A stretch of 10,526 bases of DNA from JBQTIM01 sp052388135 (GCA_052388135.1 JBQTIM010000222.1:1-10526); one strand, 5' to 3'; shown: positions 1 to 5,741, numbered from the stretch's first letter. The notes: generated by a model not told the origin, from the sequence alone. A program made the numbers and translations.

Positions 1-2
1 GC

Positions 3-155
3 GGCCGCCGGCGCGCGAAAAAGCTGGAGCTGAAAAAGTTTTGCCAGGCGTGCGGCATGCACACGCCTCCCAAAGAAACGAAATCGCGCCGCCGGGCCGG
101 ATGGCCGCTGGGCCCGGGCGCGCGCCCGGTTTTGGGAGCGTCGGTTAACTGGTAA
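3..155 (+). CDS. rpmG: 50S ribosomal protein L33, 3' part
   Basis: The 5' end lies outside the window. The frame opening at base 3 reads KKLELKKFCQACGMHTPPKETK, split here as KKLELKKFCQ and ACGMHTPPKETK, which matches the C-terminal half of bacterial L33, a small zinc-ribbon or ribbon-like protein of the large ribosomal subunit. The C-x2-C at bases 42-53 is the second half of a possible four-cysteine zinc site; the first half is off-window, so zinc binding cannot be judged. L33 proteins normally end at the KETK found here at base 83, but this frame continues 23 more codons (Arg, Gly and Pro rich) and stops at TAA 153-155, inside the D arm of tRNA-Trp. The position before tRNA-Trp, secE and nusG is the usual one for rpmG. 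Identity is secure; whether the tail is really translated or reflects a lost stop codon or sequencing error is unclear. Confidence 0.85.
   Translation, partial: GRRRAKKLELKKFCQACGMHTPPKETKSRRRAGWPLGPGARPVLGASVNW
114..133 (+). other. Perfect GC palindrome with short T run just before tRNA-Trp
   Basis: Bases 114-129 are a perfect 16-nt palindrome (CCGGGCGC followed by GCGCCCGG), then TTTT at 130-133, and the tRNA acceptor stem begins at 134. The run of four T is short for an efficient intrinsic terminator, and secE/nusG must be transcribed from somewhere upstream, so it may be a weak attenuator or a processing hairpin that exposes the tRNA 5' end to RNase P. It lies inside the extended rpmG frame. 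Confidence 0.5.
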
Positions 156-208
156 ACCACTGGTCTCCAAAACCAGGACTGAAGGTTCAAGTCCTTCCGC
201 TCCTGCCA
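134..208 (+). tRNA. trnW: tRNA-Trp (anticodon CCA)
   Basis: A full cloverleaf can be drawn: acceptor GGGAGCG with CGCTCCT (the first pair is G-U), D arm GGTT/AACC, anticodon stem CTGGT/ACCAG around loop CTCCAAA giving anticodon CCA, T stem GAAGG/CCTTC with loop TTCAAGT, discriminator G and encoded CCA at 206-208. E. coli tRNA-Trp has A-U at the first acceptor pair, so the G-U here is mildly unusual. The gene sits between rpmG and secE, the standard position for tRNA-Trp in many bacteria, and only 15 nt precede secE, so it is probably processed from the same transcript. Confidence 0.96.
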
Positions 209-223
209 TTTTAAAGGATACGA

Positions 224-409
224 ATGAAGCGACTTATTGAATTCATTAAAGAGGCCTACGAAGAGCTGAAGAAAGTGACATGGCTCACGCGGCCGCAGAT
301 GATCGCGTCCACGTGGCTGGTGATCCTGTTCATGATCGCCATGTCCATCTACATCGGCGCCGTGGATTTCGTCATCGGCCGCGTCTTCGGCTTGTTCGTC
401 GGCGTTTGA
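224..409 (+). CDS. secE: Preprotein translocase subunit SecE
   Basis: This 61-residue protein is the small essential SecE subunit of the SecYEG inner-membrane channel, which clamps the two halves of SecY. The N-terminal amphipathic helix contains the family pattern EAYEELKKVTWLTRPQ (about residues 10-25), and a single membrane segment follows at about residues 28-50. This is the short, one-helix form found in most bacteria, unlike the three-helix E. coli form. An AAAGGA ribosome site lies 5 nt before the ATG. It is followed after 10 nt by nusG, its near-universal partner. No irregularity was seen. Confidence 0.95.
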   Translation: MKRLIEFIKEAYEELKKVTWLTRPQMIASTWLVILFMIAMSIYIGAVDFVIGRVFGLFVGV

Positions 410-419
410 AAGGGCTCGC

Positions 420-950
420 ATGAAGACCAGCTGGTACGTCATCCACACCTATTCGGGCCACGAGGACAAGGTGAAAGCCTCCCTCGAGAAGGCCTCCGTC
501 GCCGAGGGTTTGGACGGGCAGATCGAAAAAATCCTCATCCCCACGGAAGACGTGGTGGAGCTGCGGCGCAACAAGAAGCAGGTCAAGAAGCGCAAATTTT
601 TTCCGGGCTACGTGCTGGTGAAAATGGAAGTCAACAACCCCACCTACTGGCTGGTGCGCAACACCGCCGGGGTGACGGGTTTCCTGGGCGGCGTGAAGCC
701 GGTGTCTTTGCCCGATTCCGAGGTGGACAACCTGCTCCAGCTCACCACGGCGCCGCCCACGGCCAAACCGCGGCCCGCCGTGCTGTTCGAGAAGGGGGAG
801 AACGTCCGCATCAACGACGGCCCCTTCCGGCACTTCATCGGCGTCGTGGAGGAAGTGAACGAAGACCGGGCCAAGCTCAAGGTCACCGTCTCCATCTTCG
901 GCCGCGCCACGCCCGTGGAACTCGATTACCTGCAGGTGGAAAAGCTTTAA
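420..950 (+). CDS. nusG: Transcription termination/antitermination factor NusG
   Basis: NusG binds RNA polymerase through its N-terminal domain and couples it to Rho or to ribosomal protein S10 through its KOW domain. The 176-residue length is normal. The NGN domain occupies about residues 4-110, with the start WYVIHTYSGHEDKV, the conserved FFPGYVLVKM near residue 60 and the NTAGVTGFLG segment near 81. A short linker leads to the C-terminal KOW domain beginning with GENVRINDGPF near residue 126. The start is the only ATG that preserves the family N-terminus. It is 10 nt after secE and preceded by an AAAGGG ribosome site. The gap to rplK holds two hairpins described separately. Confidence 0.97.
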   Translation: MKTSWYVIHTYSGHEDKVKASLEKASVAEGLDGQIEKILIPTEDVVELRRNKKQVKKRKFFPGYVLVKMEVNNPTYWLVRNTAGVTGFLGGVKPVSLPDSEVDNLLQLTTAPPTAKPRPAVLFEKGENVRINDGPFRHFIGVVEEVNEDRAKLKVTVSIFGRATPVELDYLQVEKL

Positions 951-962
951 CGACCGACAGCG

Positions 963-1010
963 GCCCGGCCGACCGGGCGATATTTCCGAAAGGCGCCCCG
1001 TCGTAGGGGC
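963..1010 (+). promoter_or_regulatory. Two hairpins in the rplK leader, possible L1 autoregulation site
   Basis: The 66-nt gap between nusG and rplK can fold into a six-pair hairpin GCCCGG/CCGGGC (963-968 with 973-978, loop CCGA) and a five-pair hairpin GCCCC/GGGGC (995-999 with 1006-1010). The second ends 6 nt before the rplK ATG, so its 3' arm overlaps the purine-rich region expected to serve as ribosome site. In E. coli, ribosomal protein L1 represses the L11-L1 operon by binding the rplK leader. The hairpins are seen; the L1-binding role is inference, since the specific L1 asymmetric-loop motif was not recognised. Confidence 0.4.
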
Positions 1011-1016
1011 AGGACC

Positions 1017-1445
1017 ATGGCGAAGAAAGTCAAAACACAAATCAAAATTCAAATCCCGGCGGGGGCGGCCAACCCGGCTCCTCCCGTGGGCCCGGCCCTG
1101 GGCCAGCACGGCGTGAACATCATGGACTTCTGCCGCCAGTTCAACGAGCGGACGAAGACCATGGAAGCGGGCATGATCATCCCCGCCGTCATCACCGTTT
1201 ACGATGACCGCTCCTTCAGCTTCATCACCAAAATGCCGCCCATGTCGGCCTTGTTGAAGAAGGCGGCGGGCCTGGCCAAAGCCAGCTCGGAGCCCAACAA
1301 GAACAAGGTGGGCAAAATCACCAAATCCCAGGCCGAGGAAATCGCCAAAACCAAGATGCCGGACTTGAACGCCGGCAGCTTGGACGCCGCCGTGCAGATG
1401 GTGCGCGGCACCGCCCGCAGCATGGGCATCGAGGTGGAATCATGA
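1017..1445 (+). CDS. rplK: 50S ribosomal protein L11
   Basis: L11 forms the stalk base of the large subunit with the GTPase-associated region of 23S rRNA and is needed for stringent-response activation by RelA. The 142-residue length is standard. The N-terminal domain shows the hallmark IKIQIPAGAANPAPPVGPAL stretch near residues 9-28, with the conserved proline pair bordering the thiostrepton region, followed by GQHGVNIMDFCRQFNERT. The C-terminal rRNA-binding domain ends with AVQMVRGTARSMGIEV. Its TGA overlaps the ATG of rplA by four bases (ATGA), so L11 and L1 are probably translationally coupled. Confidence 0.97.
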   Translation: MAKKVKTQIKIQIPAGAANPAPPVGPALGQHGVNIMDFCRQFNERTKTMEAGMIIPAVITVYDDRSFSFITKMPPMSALLKKAAGLAKASSEPNKNKVGKITKSQAEEIAKTKMPDLNAGSLDAAVQMVRGTARSMGIEVES

Positions 1446-2125
1446 GCCGCCGTTTGATGGAAGTTGAAAAGCTGGTGGACCCGACGAAGAAATACCCCCT
1501 GGCCGAAGCCGCCGCCCTGGTCAAGAAAGCCGCCAAGGCCAAGTTCGACGAGACCGTGGAGCTGCACATCCGCCTGGGCGTGGACCCCAAGAAATCCGAC
1601 CAAAACGTCCGCGGCACCGTGGGCCTGCCCCACGGCACGGGAAAATCCAAGAAGGTCGTGGTGGTGGCCAAGGGCGAAAAGGTGAAAGAGGCCAAGGACG
1701 CCGGCGCCGACGAAGTGGGCGACGCGGAGATCATCGAGAAAATTTCCAAGGGCTGGCTGGATTTCGACGTCCTGGTGGCCACGCCCGACGCCATGAAAGA
1801 CCTGACGAAGCTGGGCAAGGTGCTGGGCCCCAAGGGCCTCATGCCCAACCCCAAATCCGGAACCGTGACTTTCGACGTGGGCCGGGCCGTCAAAGAGCTG
1901 AAGGCCGGCCGCATCGAATACAAGGTGGACGCCTACGGCATCATCCACGCCGCGGTGGGCAAGGCCTCCTTCCCCGAGAAGAGCCTGGCTGAAAACGCCC
2001 AGACGCTCCTCGAAGCCGTCCAGAGCGCCCGCCCGTCCACGGTGAAGGGAACCTACGTGCGGAGCGTCACGCTGTCCTCCACCATGGGGCCCGGCGTGCC
2101 GGTCCAATTGGAGTCCGTCGCGTAA
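1442..2125 (+). CDS. rplA: 50S ribosomal protein L1
   Basis: L1 binds 23S rRNA helices 76-78 at the mobile L1 stalk, helps release E-site tRNA and, in many bacteria, represses its own operon. The 227-residue length is normal. Family hallmarks are GTVGLPHGTGKSKKV (residues 58-72), the domain-II segment VATPDAMKDL (112-121) and the signature LGPKGLMPNPKSGTVT (128-143). The ATG overlaps the rplK stop. The gene is the last in its operon: a strong intrinsic terminator starts 23 nt after the stop, so rplJ, rplL and rpoBC are not co-transcribed from here. Confidence 0.97.
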   Translation: MSRRLMEVEKLVDPTKKYPLAEAAALVKKAAKAKFDETVELHIRLGVDPKKSDQNVRGTVGLPHGTGKSKKVVVVAKGEKVKEAKDAGADEVGDAEIIEKISKGWLDFDVLVATPDAMKDLTKLGKVLGPKGLMPNPKSGTVTFDVGRAVKELKAGRIEYKVDAYGIIHAAVGKASFPEKSLAENAQTLLEAVQSARPSTVKGTYVRSVTLSSTMGPGVPVQLESVA

Positions 2126-2148
2126 GAGATCCGAGTTCTTTTTCCACA

Positions 2149-2179
2149 GGCCGGGCGGCGAAAGCCCCCGGCCTTTTTT
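2149..2179 (+). terminator. Intrinsic terminator of the rplK-rplA unit
   Basis: GGCCGGG (2149-2155) pairs with CCCGGCC (2167-2173); the stem continues with GGC (2157-2159) pairing with GCC (2164-2166) after a single bulged C, capped by a GAAA tetraloop. Six T follow directly (2174-2179). On the minus strand no U tract follows the hairpin, so it acts only for the plus-strand operon. The last T residues form part of the stop codon of the convergent queC-like gene. Confidence 0.92.
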
Positions 2180-2807
2180 ACGCCCGGAAGGCCTTGTCCC
2201 TTTCGGCGCACTTGTTGCAGCGGCCGCAGGGCCTCACCCCGCGGGGTTTGAGGCAGGAAAACGTCAACTCCCACGGAAGCCCCCGGCCCAAAGCCAAGAC
2301 CTGCTTTTTGGACAAGCGGGAGAACGGCGCCCGGATGGAGAGGGGGAAATTCAGGGCCGCGCTCAAGGCCGCCGCCATATGACGAAAAAACGCCGTCGAC
2401 GCGTCGGGGAACGGGTTCCCTTTCAAAGTCCCCAGCAGGATCGTCCTCACGTCTCGGAGCGAGCAGAACACGGCCGAGTGGGACAAGAGGAGCGCGTTGC
2501 GGCCCGGCAGGTATACCTCCTCATCGCGCGAACGATAACCGGGCGCGCCCCGTCCGGAAAGGCTCCAATGGCTCGAGCCATAGAGCCGGCGTAAGTTTAA
2601 GGGGAGAACGGTCAGCGGTTTCAGACCGGGCCGCGCCGTGGCGGCCAGAAATTTTTTCAACCAGTGCAGTTCGGCCTCTTCCCAAGCCAAACCGCATCGG
2701 ATGAAAAGGGGGTAAACATCGCCGCCGCCCCTCGCGGCCCGCGCGAGTAAAACCGCGCTGTCCGCTCCCCCGCTCGCCAACACGCAAACCGCCCGACCCC
2801 GTTCCAT
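2178..2807 (-). CDS. queC: QueC-type 7-cyano-7-deazaguanine (preQ0) synthase, divergent subfamily
   Basis: QueC converts 7-carboxy-7-deazaguanine to preQ0 using ATP and ammonia, in queuosine synthesis. The 209-residue protein shows the PP-loop ATP motif ASGGADSAV (residues 11-19), the family segment VYLPGRNALLLSHSA (98-112), and the C-terminal zinc site with Cys185, Cys194, Cys197 and Cys200. The segment where classical QueC has a YGQRH-like motif reads instead FIRCGLAWEEAELHWL (35-50), which marks a divergent subfamily. Its start ATG has only a weak ribosome site. The gene is alone on the minus strand and its stop overlaps the rplA terminator. GTP cyclohydrolase I and QueF, other steps of the pathway, are encoded nearby on the other strand. 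An altered substrate is possible, but QueC-like chemistry is the best reading. Confidence 0.82.
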   Translation of the reverse strand: MERGRAVCVLASGGADSAVLLARAARGGGDVYPLFIRCGLAWEEAELHWLKKFLAATARPGLKPLTVLPLNLRRLYGSSHWSLSGRGAPGYRSRDEEVYLPGRNALLLSHSAVFCSLRDVRTILLGTLKGNPFPDASTAFFRHMAAALSAALNFPLSIRAPFSRLSKKQVLALGRGLPWELTFSCLKPRGVRPCGRCNKCAERDKAFRA

Positions 2808-2868
2808 GCCGACAATTTAGCAAATCAACGCCAGACCCGCCCTCCCTTCGCCGTCACGGCCGCGGTAA

Positions 2869-2991
2869 CCCCGCAACAAGCGGGAACGCAAGGCCGAGCG
2901 CGGCCGGACGGTGATGGAGCTGGACTACGCCTACCTCATGCGGGACGCCTTCGACGACCTCCACAGGGTCTCCCTGGCGTTCCATTTCTAG
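2869..2991 (+). pseudogene. C-terminal remnant of an outer-membrane beta-barrel protein
   Basis: The frame from 2869 to the TAG at 2989-2991 has 40 codons and ends MELDYAYLMRDAFDDLHRVS followed by LAFHF and the stop. Alternating hydrophobic residues, the DYAY...DLHRVSL pattern and a terminal phenylalanine are typical of the last two strands of PorV/PorQ or UPF0164-type barrels, whose C-terminal Phe is the BAM recognition signal. An in-frame TAA at 2866-2868 blocks extension upstream, and no barrel body, start or signal peptide is visible in the neighbouring sequence, which is occupied by the opposite-strand queC-like gene. It therefore looks like the tail left after deletion or rearrangement. 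A short translated ORF from GTG 2911 or ATG 2914 is possible but less likely. Confidence 0.6.
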
Positions 2992-3025
2992 CCGTTCTTT
3001 CAACCAAGCAAAACCCTATCAAGCC

Positions 3026-3053
3026 AACCGCTCCTAATCGAGATTAACCGCTC
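3026..3053. promoter_or_regulatory. Operator-like repeat cluster upstream of the DUF2203 promoter
   Basis: The octamer AACCGCTC occurs at 3026-3033 and again at 3046-3053, a period of exactly 20 bp or about two helix turns. Between them lies the inverted repeat TAATC-GA-GATTA (3035-3046). The cluster is centred roughly 80 bp before the predicted start point at 3122, a location suited to an activator or upstream repressor site. No known regulator consensus was recognised. The remainder of 2992-3086 shows nothing else. Confidence 0.35.
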
Positions 3054-3086
3054 TTGCAGAGGGCCCGTCCGCGTGTTTTGGGCGCC

Positions 3087-3121
3087 TAGACCTTCCCGGG
3101 CCGAAGTTATATAATCGTTCA
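3087..3121 (+). promoter_or_regulatory. Sigma-70-type promoter with leaderless start
   Basis: A perfect TATAAT lies at 3110-3115, with TAGACC at 3087-3092 (four of six matches to TTGACA) at the ideal 17-bp spacing. A start point about 7 nt after the -10 falls on A3122, the first base of the downstream ATG. No purine-rich ribosome site is seen between the -10 and the ATG, which agrees with a leaderless messenger. Confidence 0.7.
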
Positions 3122-3532
3122 ATGTCCATCCCTTTGCGTTATTTTACGCCTCGCGAGGCGGAGAAGCTGCTTCCTTTGTTGGAAGAGCGCATGGGCGCGG
3201 TGCGCGTCCTTAAGCGGCAAGTGGACGCCAAGGTGGCCGATTGGAAGCGCCGCACGTCCTCCGGAACGGCTCCCACCGCCGCCGAGCAGGCCCTGGCCGT
3301 GTCGCAGGCCGATTTCCTCGTTTCCCAAATCAACGAGCGGCTGGAGGAAATCCAGAAGCTCGGCTGCCTGCCCAAGGATTTGGACCAGGGCCTGGTGGAT
3401 TTCCCGGCCCGCGTCAACGGCGGCGAATGTTTTCTCTGCTGGAAGCTGGGAGAAACGCGCGTCGGATATTGGCATTCCATCACCGGCGGCTACGGCTCGC
3501 GGAAACCCCTCCCGGCCGCTATGCCCGCCTGA
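3122..3532 (+). CDS. DUF2203 family protein
   Basis: This 136-residue cytosolic protein matches the DUF2203 family, whose function is unknown. It begins RYFTPREAEKLLPLLEERM, typical of the family start, then has a charged helical region (about residues 25-80) likely to form a coiled or helical hairpin. The conserved C-terminal half reads LGCLPKDLDQGLVDFPA (about 81-97), ECFLCWKLGE and VGYWHSITGGYGSRKPL. The Cys-x2-Cys-like ECFLCW and the late YWH histidine could bind metal, but this is speculation. The start is fixed by the promoter: the ATG sits where transcription should begin. It is followed after about 50 nt by folE and is probably the first gene of that run. Confidence 0.88.
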   Translation: MSIPLRYFTPREAEKLLPLLEERMGAVRVLKRQVDAKVADWKRRTSSGTAPTAAEQALAVSQADFLVSQINERLEEIQKLGCLPKDLDQGLVDFPARVNGGECFLCWKLGETRVGYWHSITGGYGSRKPLPAAMPA

Positions 3533-3584
3533 CCGTTTTTCCGGAACCTAAGCGATCCCAAACCGTTAAAAAAAGGTGAACCCC

Positions 3585-4169
3585 ATGGCCCTGGCGTCCC
3601 TCGATAAGACAGACACGACGAACCTGCCGGACCTGGTCCGCCGGATGATCCTCGCTTTGGGCGAAGACCCGGAGCGCGAAGGCCTCCAGCGCACGCCCGT
3701 CCGCGTGGCCAAAGCGCTGGGGGAGCTCACGTCGGGCTACGCGGTGGACGTGGACCGCTTGATCAACCAGGCCCTCTACACCGAGAACTACAGCGAGATG
3801 GTGGTGGTGAAGGACATCAGCTTCTATTCGCTCTGCGAGCATCACCTCCTGCCTTTTTTCGGCGTCTGCCACGTCGCCTACATCCCCAACGGGCGCGTCA
3901 TCGGGCTGTCCAAAATTCCCAAGCTGGTGAAGGCCTTCTCCCGGCGGCTTCAGCTCCAGGAGCGGCTCACCAGCCAGATCGCGGAAATCTTGGATGAAAA
4001 AATAAAGCCCCTCGGCGTCGCCGTGGTCATGGAAGGCCGCCACCTCTGCATGGAGATGCGCGGCGCCGAAAGCGCCAACAGCCCCAGCGTCACCAGCGCC
4101 ATGCTGGGGTCTTTCCGCAAGGACGCCCGCACCCGGGACGAGTTCCTGGCGCTGATCCGGAAACGATAG
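3585..4169 (+). CDS. folE: GTP cyclohydrolase I
   Basis: FolE opens the GTP ring to give dihydroneopterin triphosphate, the first step of folate synthesis and of the queuosine 7-deazaguanine pathway. From ATG 3585 the protein has 194 residues. The zinc site is intact: Cys84 and His87 in SLCEHHLLPF and Cys155 in HLCMEMRG, corresponding to E. coli Cys110, His113 and Cys181; His86 matches catalytic His112. The GTP-binding signature SKIPKLVKAFSRRLQLQERL (109-128) is complete. A GTG at 3576 is in frame, but its GGTGA context is the ribosome site for the ATG 5 nt further on, so the ATG is preferred. A peroxiredoxin gene follows after 9 nt. Two other queuosine genes in the window make a dual folate/queuosine role plausible. 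Confidence 0.96.
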   Translation: MALASLDKTDTTNLPDLVRRMILALGEDPEREGLQRTPVRVAKALGELTSGYAVDVDRLINQALYTENYSEMVVVKDISFYSLCEHHLLPFFGVCHVAYIPNGRVIGLSKIPKLVKAFSRRLQLQERLTSQIAEILDEKIKPLGVAVVMEGRHLCMEMRGAESANSPSVTSAMLGSFRKDARTRDEFLALIRKR

Positions 4170-4178
4170 GAGGAGCCC

Positions 4179-4619
4179 ATGCCGCTGAAAGAAGGAGACG
4201 CCGCCCCCGCTTTCGAGGCCAAGACGGACGACGGCCGCGCCGTCAAGCTGTCCGACTACCGGGGCAAGCAGGTGGTGCTTTACTTTTACCCCAAGGACGA
4301 CACGCCGGGCTGCACCGCCCAGGCCTGCTCCTTCCGCGACAGCCTCGGCGAGTTCACCGTGAAAAACGCCGTCATCCTGGGCGTGAGCGTGGACGGCCAG
4401 GAGTCGCACCGGGCCTTCAAGAGCAAGTTCGACATTCCCTTCACCCTTTTGGCCGACGAGGGCGGGGCCATCTCCCGCGCCTACGGCGTCTACAACGACC
4501 AGAAGGGCGCCGCCTCCCGCTGGACCTTCGTGATTGACGAAGCCGGCAAGGTGAAGAAAATCTTTCCGCAGGTGAAGGTGGACGGCCACCATCAAGAAGT
4601 TTTGGCCCAGCTAAATTAA
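4179..4619 (+). CDS. bcp: PrxQ/Bcp-type thiol peroxidase
   Basis: This 146-residue thioredoxin-fold enzyme reduces hydrogen and organic peroxides using thioredoxin. The peroxidatic Cys45 lies in YPKDDTPGCTAQAC, and the resolving Cys50 is five residues later, the arrangement of atypical two-cysteine PrxQ enzymes that form an intramolecular disulfide. Thr42 and Pro43 of the active-site TPGC are present. The rest of the fold includes GVSVDGQESHRAF, the FTLLADEGG segment and RWTFVIDEAGKV. No signal peptide is present, so it is cytosolic. A strong AGGAGG ribosome site precedes the ATG, and the gene is 9 nt after folE. Its stop overlaps the probable start of the next gene. Confidence 0.95.
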   Translation: MPLKEGDAAPAFEAKTDDGRAVKLSDYRGKQVVLYFYPKDDTPGCTAQACSFRDSLGEFTVKNAVILGVSVDGQESHRAFKSKFDIPFTLLADEGGAISRAYGVYNDQKGAASRWTFVIDEAGKVKKIFPQVKVDGHHQEVLAQLN

Positions 4620-5259
4620 GCGCGGCTACCGGGCGGTCTTGTTCGATTTGGACGGGACCCTGGCCGACACGCGGGAGGACATCGCGGCCTCGGTCAACGA
4701 GGCCCTGCGCCGCCTGGGCCGCCCCCCGCGGGACGTCGCGGAAATCAAGGGGTTCATCGGCGACGGCTTCCGCAGCCTGATGAAAAGGGCGCTGGGCGCC
4801 GAGGACGAAGCTTTGGCGGACCGGGCCCTGGAAATCTTTTCTCCGCACTATTTGGCCCACTGCGCCGACAGAAGCGCCCTCTATCCCGGAGTGTCGGCCA
4901 CACTGGAGCGCTTGTCCGGCCGGGCCCTGGCGGTGGTGACCAATAAGCCCGAGGCGCACTCCCGGGCAATTCTGAAAGCTTTGGGCTTGGAAAAGTTTTT
5001 TCCGGTCGTTCTGGGCGGGGATTCTCTTCCCGTCCGCAAGCCCGACCCGGGCCCGCTGCGCGAGGCCCTGCGGCGTTTGGGCGTCCCGGCGGAGGCCGCC
5101 CTCATGGTGGGGGACAGCGCCAACGACATTCGCGCGGCCAAGGCGGCGGGCGTTTCGGTCTGCGCGGTGACCTACGGTTACCGGCCCCGGGAAGAACTCG
5201 CGGGCGCGGACATGATTTTGGATCGCATCGAGGATTTGGCGGAAACAGTCGGAGGATAG
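4615..5259 (+). CDS. gph: HAD-family phosphatase, phosphoglycolate phosphatase-like, probable ATT start
   Basis: A HAD subfamily IA hydrolase of the Gph type, which would dephosphorylate 2-phosphoglycolate or a similar small phosphate. All four motifs are present: FDLDGTLAD (motif I, nucleophile and acid Asp), VVTNKP (II), Lys in RKPDP (III) and GDSANDI (IV), with a helical cap between I and II. The first usual start codon, TTG 4639, begins at the Phe of motif I and would remove the first beta strand. In the same frame the preceding codons read K-R-G-Y-R-A-V-L, the expected strand, back to ATT 4615, directly after an in-frame TAA. Starting at ATT gives 214 residues and overlaps the peroxiredoxin TAA by one base. 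ATT is a rare but known start codon. The family is certain, the exact substrate and start are not. Confidence 0.85.
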   Translation: MKRGYRAVLFDLDGTLADTREDIAASVNEALRRLGRPPRDVAEIKGFIGDGFRSLMKRALGAEDEALADRALEIFSPHYLAHCADRSALYPGVSATLERLSGRALAVVTNKPEAHSRAILKALGLEKFFPVVLGGDSLPVRKPDPGPLREALRRLGVPAEAALMVGDSANDIRAAKAAGVSVCAVTYGYRPREELAGADMILDRIEDLAETVGG

Positions 5260-5260
5260 C

Positions 5261-5686
5261 ATGACGAAGCGCGGCGGCACGGCGGAATACCCCAACGGCG
5301 TGAAGCTCATCAAGTGGCCCCGAAAAGAGGACCCCACGGCCGAAGCGGTGGCGGAGGCCATGAAAGGCTTCGGCTACACCGTCTACGACCTGCAGACCGT
5401 GGCCCCCTGGTTCGAGCGCAGCCGCCACGGCCACGACGAGCCTGAAATCCGCGGCGCCGTGTCCGGCACCATCACGTTCCATTTCGACGAGTTCCCGGTC
5501 ACCATCGAGGCGGGGGACATCCTTTTGATTCCCGGCGGCATCTCCCACGAGGTCATCAACCACAGCTCCCGGCCGTTTTCCGCCTACAAAGGCTCCCTTT
5601 CCGGCGCGCGGAAGGTCACCGAGAGGGGCGATGGAAAAGGATCCGTGGAAGATTTGAAGAAGCAGGGGACAAAGGCGGGGAGCTAG
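5261..5686 (+). CDS. Single-domain cupin protein
   Basis: A 141-residue cytosolic cupin of unknown substrate. Cupin motif 1 is SRHGHDEPEIRGAVSG with putative metal ligands His56, His58 and Glu62; motif 2 is AGDILLIPGGISHEVIN with the fourth ligand His96. The full three-His, one-Glu set is thus present, so a metal-binding enzyme or sensor is likely, such as a dioxygenase-, isomerase- or storage-type cupin. A GGAGG ribosome site overlaps the end of the upstream HAD gene, and only one base separates the two genes, so they are almost certainly co-transcribed. The C-terminal 35 residues are charged and outside the barrel. A second HAD phosphatase follows after 55 nt. Confidence 0.85.
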   Translation: MTKRGGTAEYPNGVKLIKWPRKEDPTAEAVAEAMKGFGYTVYDLQTVAPWFERSRHGHDEPEIRGAVSGTITFHFDEFPVTIEAGDILLIPGGISHEVINHSSRPFSAYKGSLSGARKVTERGDGKGSVEDLKKQGTKAGS

Positions 5687-5741
5687 AGGCAAACCGTTTC
5701 GCCCGGGTGAAGCCGGAGCGGCGCGGCGGACCTCGGTCACC

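Noticed and set aside
1199..2107. Long minus-strand open frame opposite rplK/rplA
   Set aside because: Antisense shadow of two certain ribosomal protein genes.
2808..2870. preQ1 riboswitch upstream of the queC-like gene
   Set aside because: No preQ1-type pseudoknot elements could be recognised on the minus strand before its ATG.
3576..3584. GTG start for folE
   Set aside because: The GTG is part of the GGTGA ribosome site suited to ATG 3585.
3519..4595. Long minus-strand open frame opposite folE and the peroxiredoxin
   Set aside because: His/Val/Gly-rich translation typical of the antisense of GC-rich genes; both plus-strand genes have clear family motifs.
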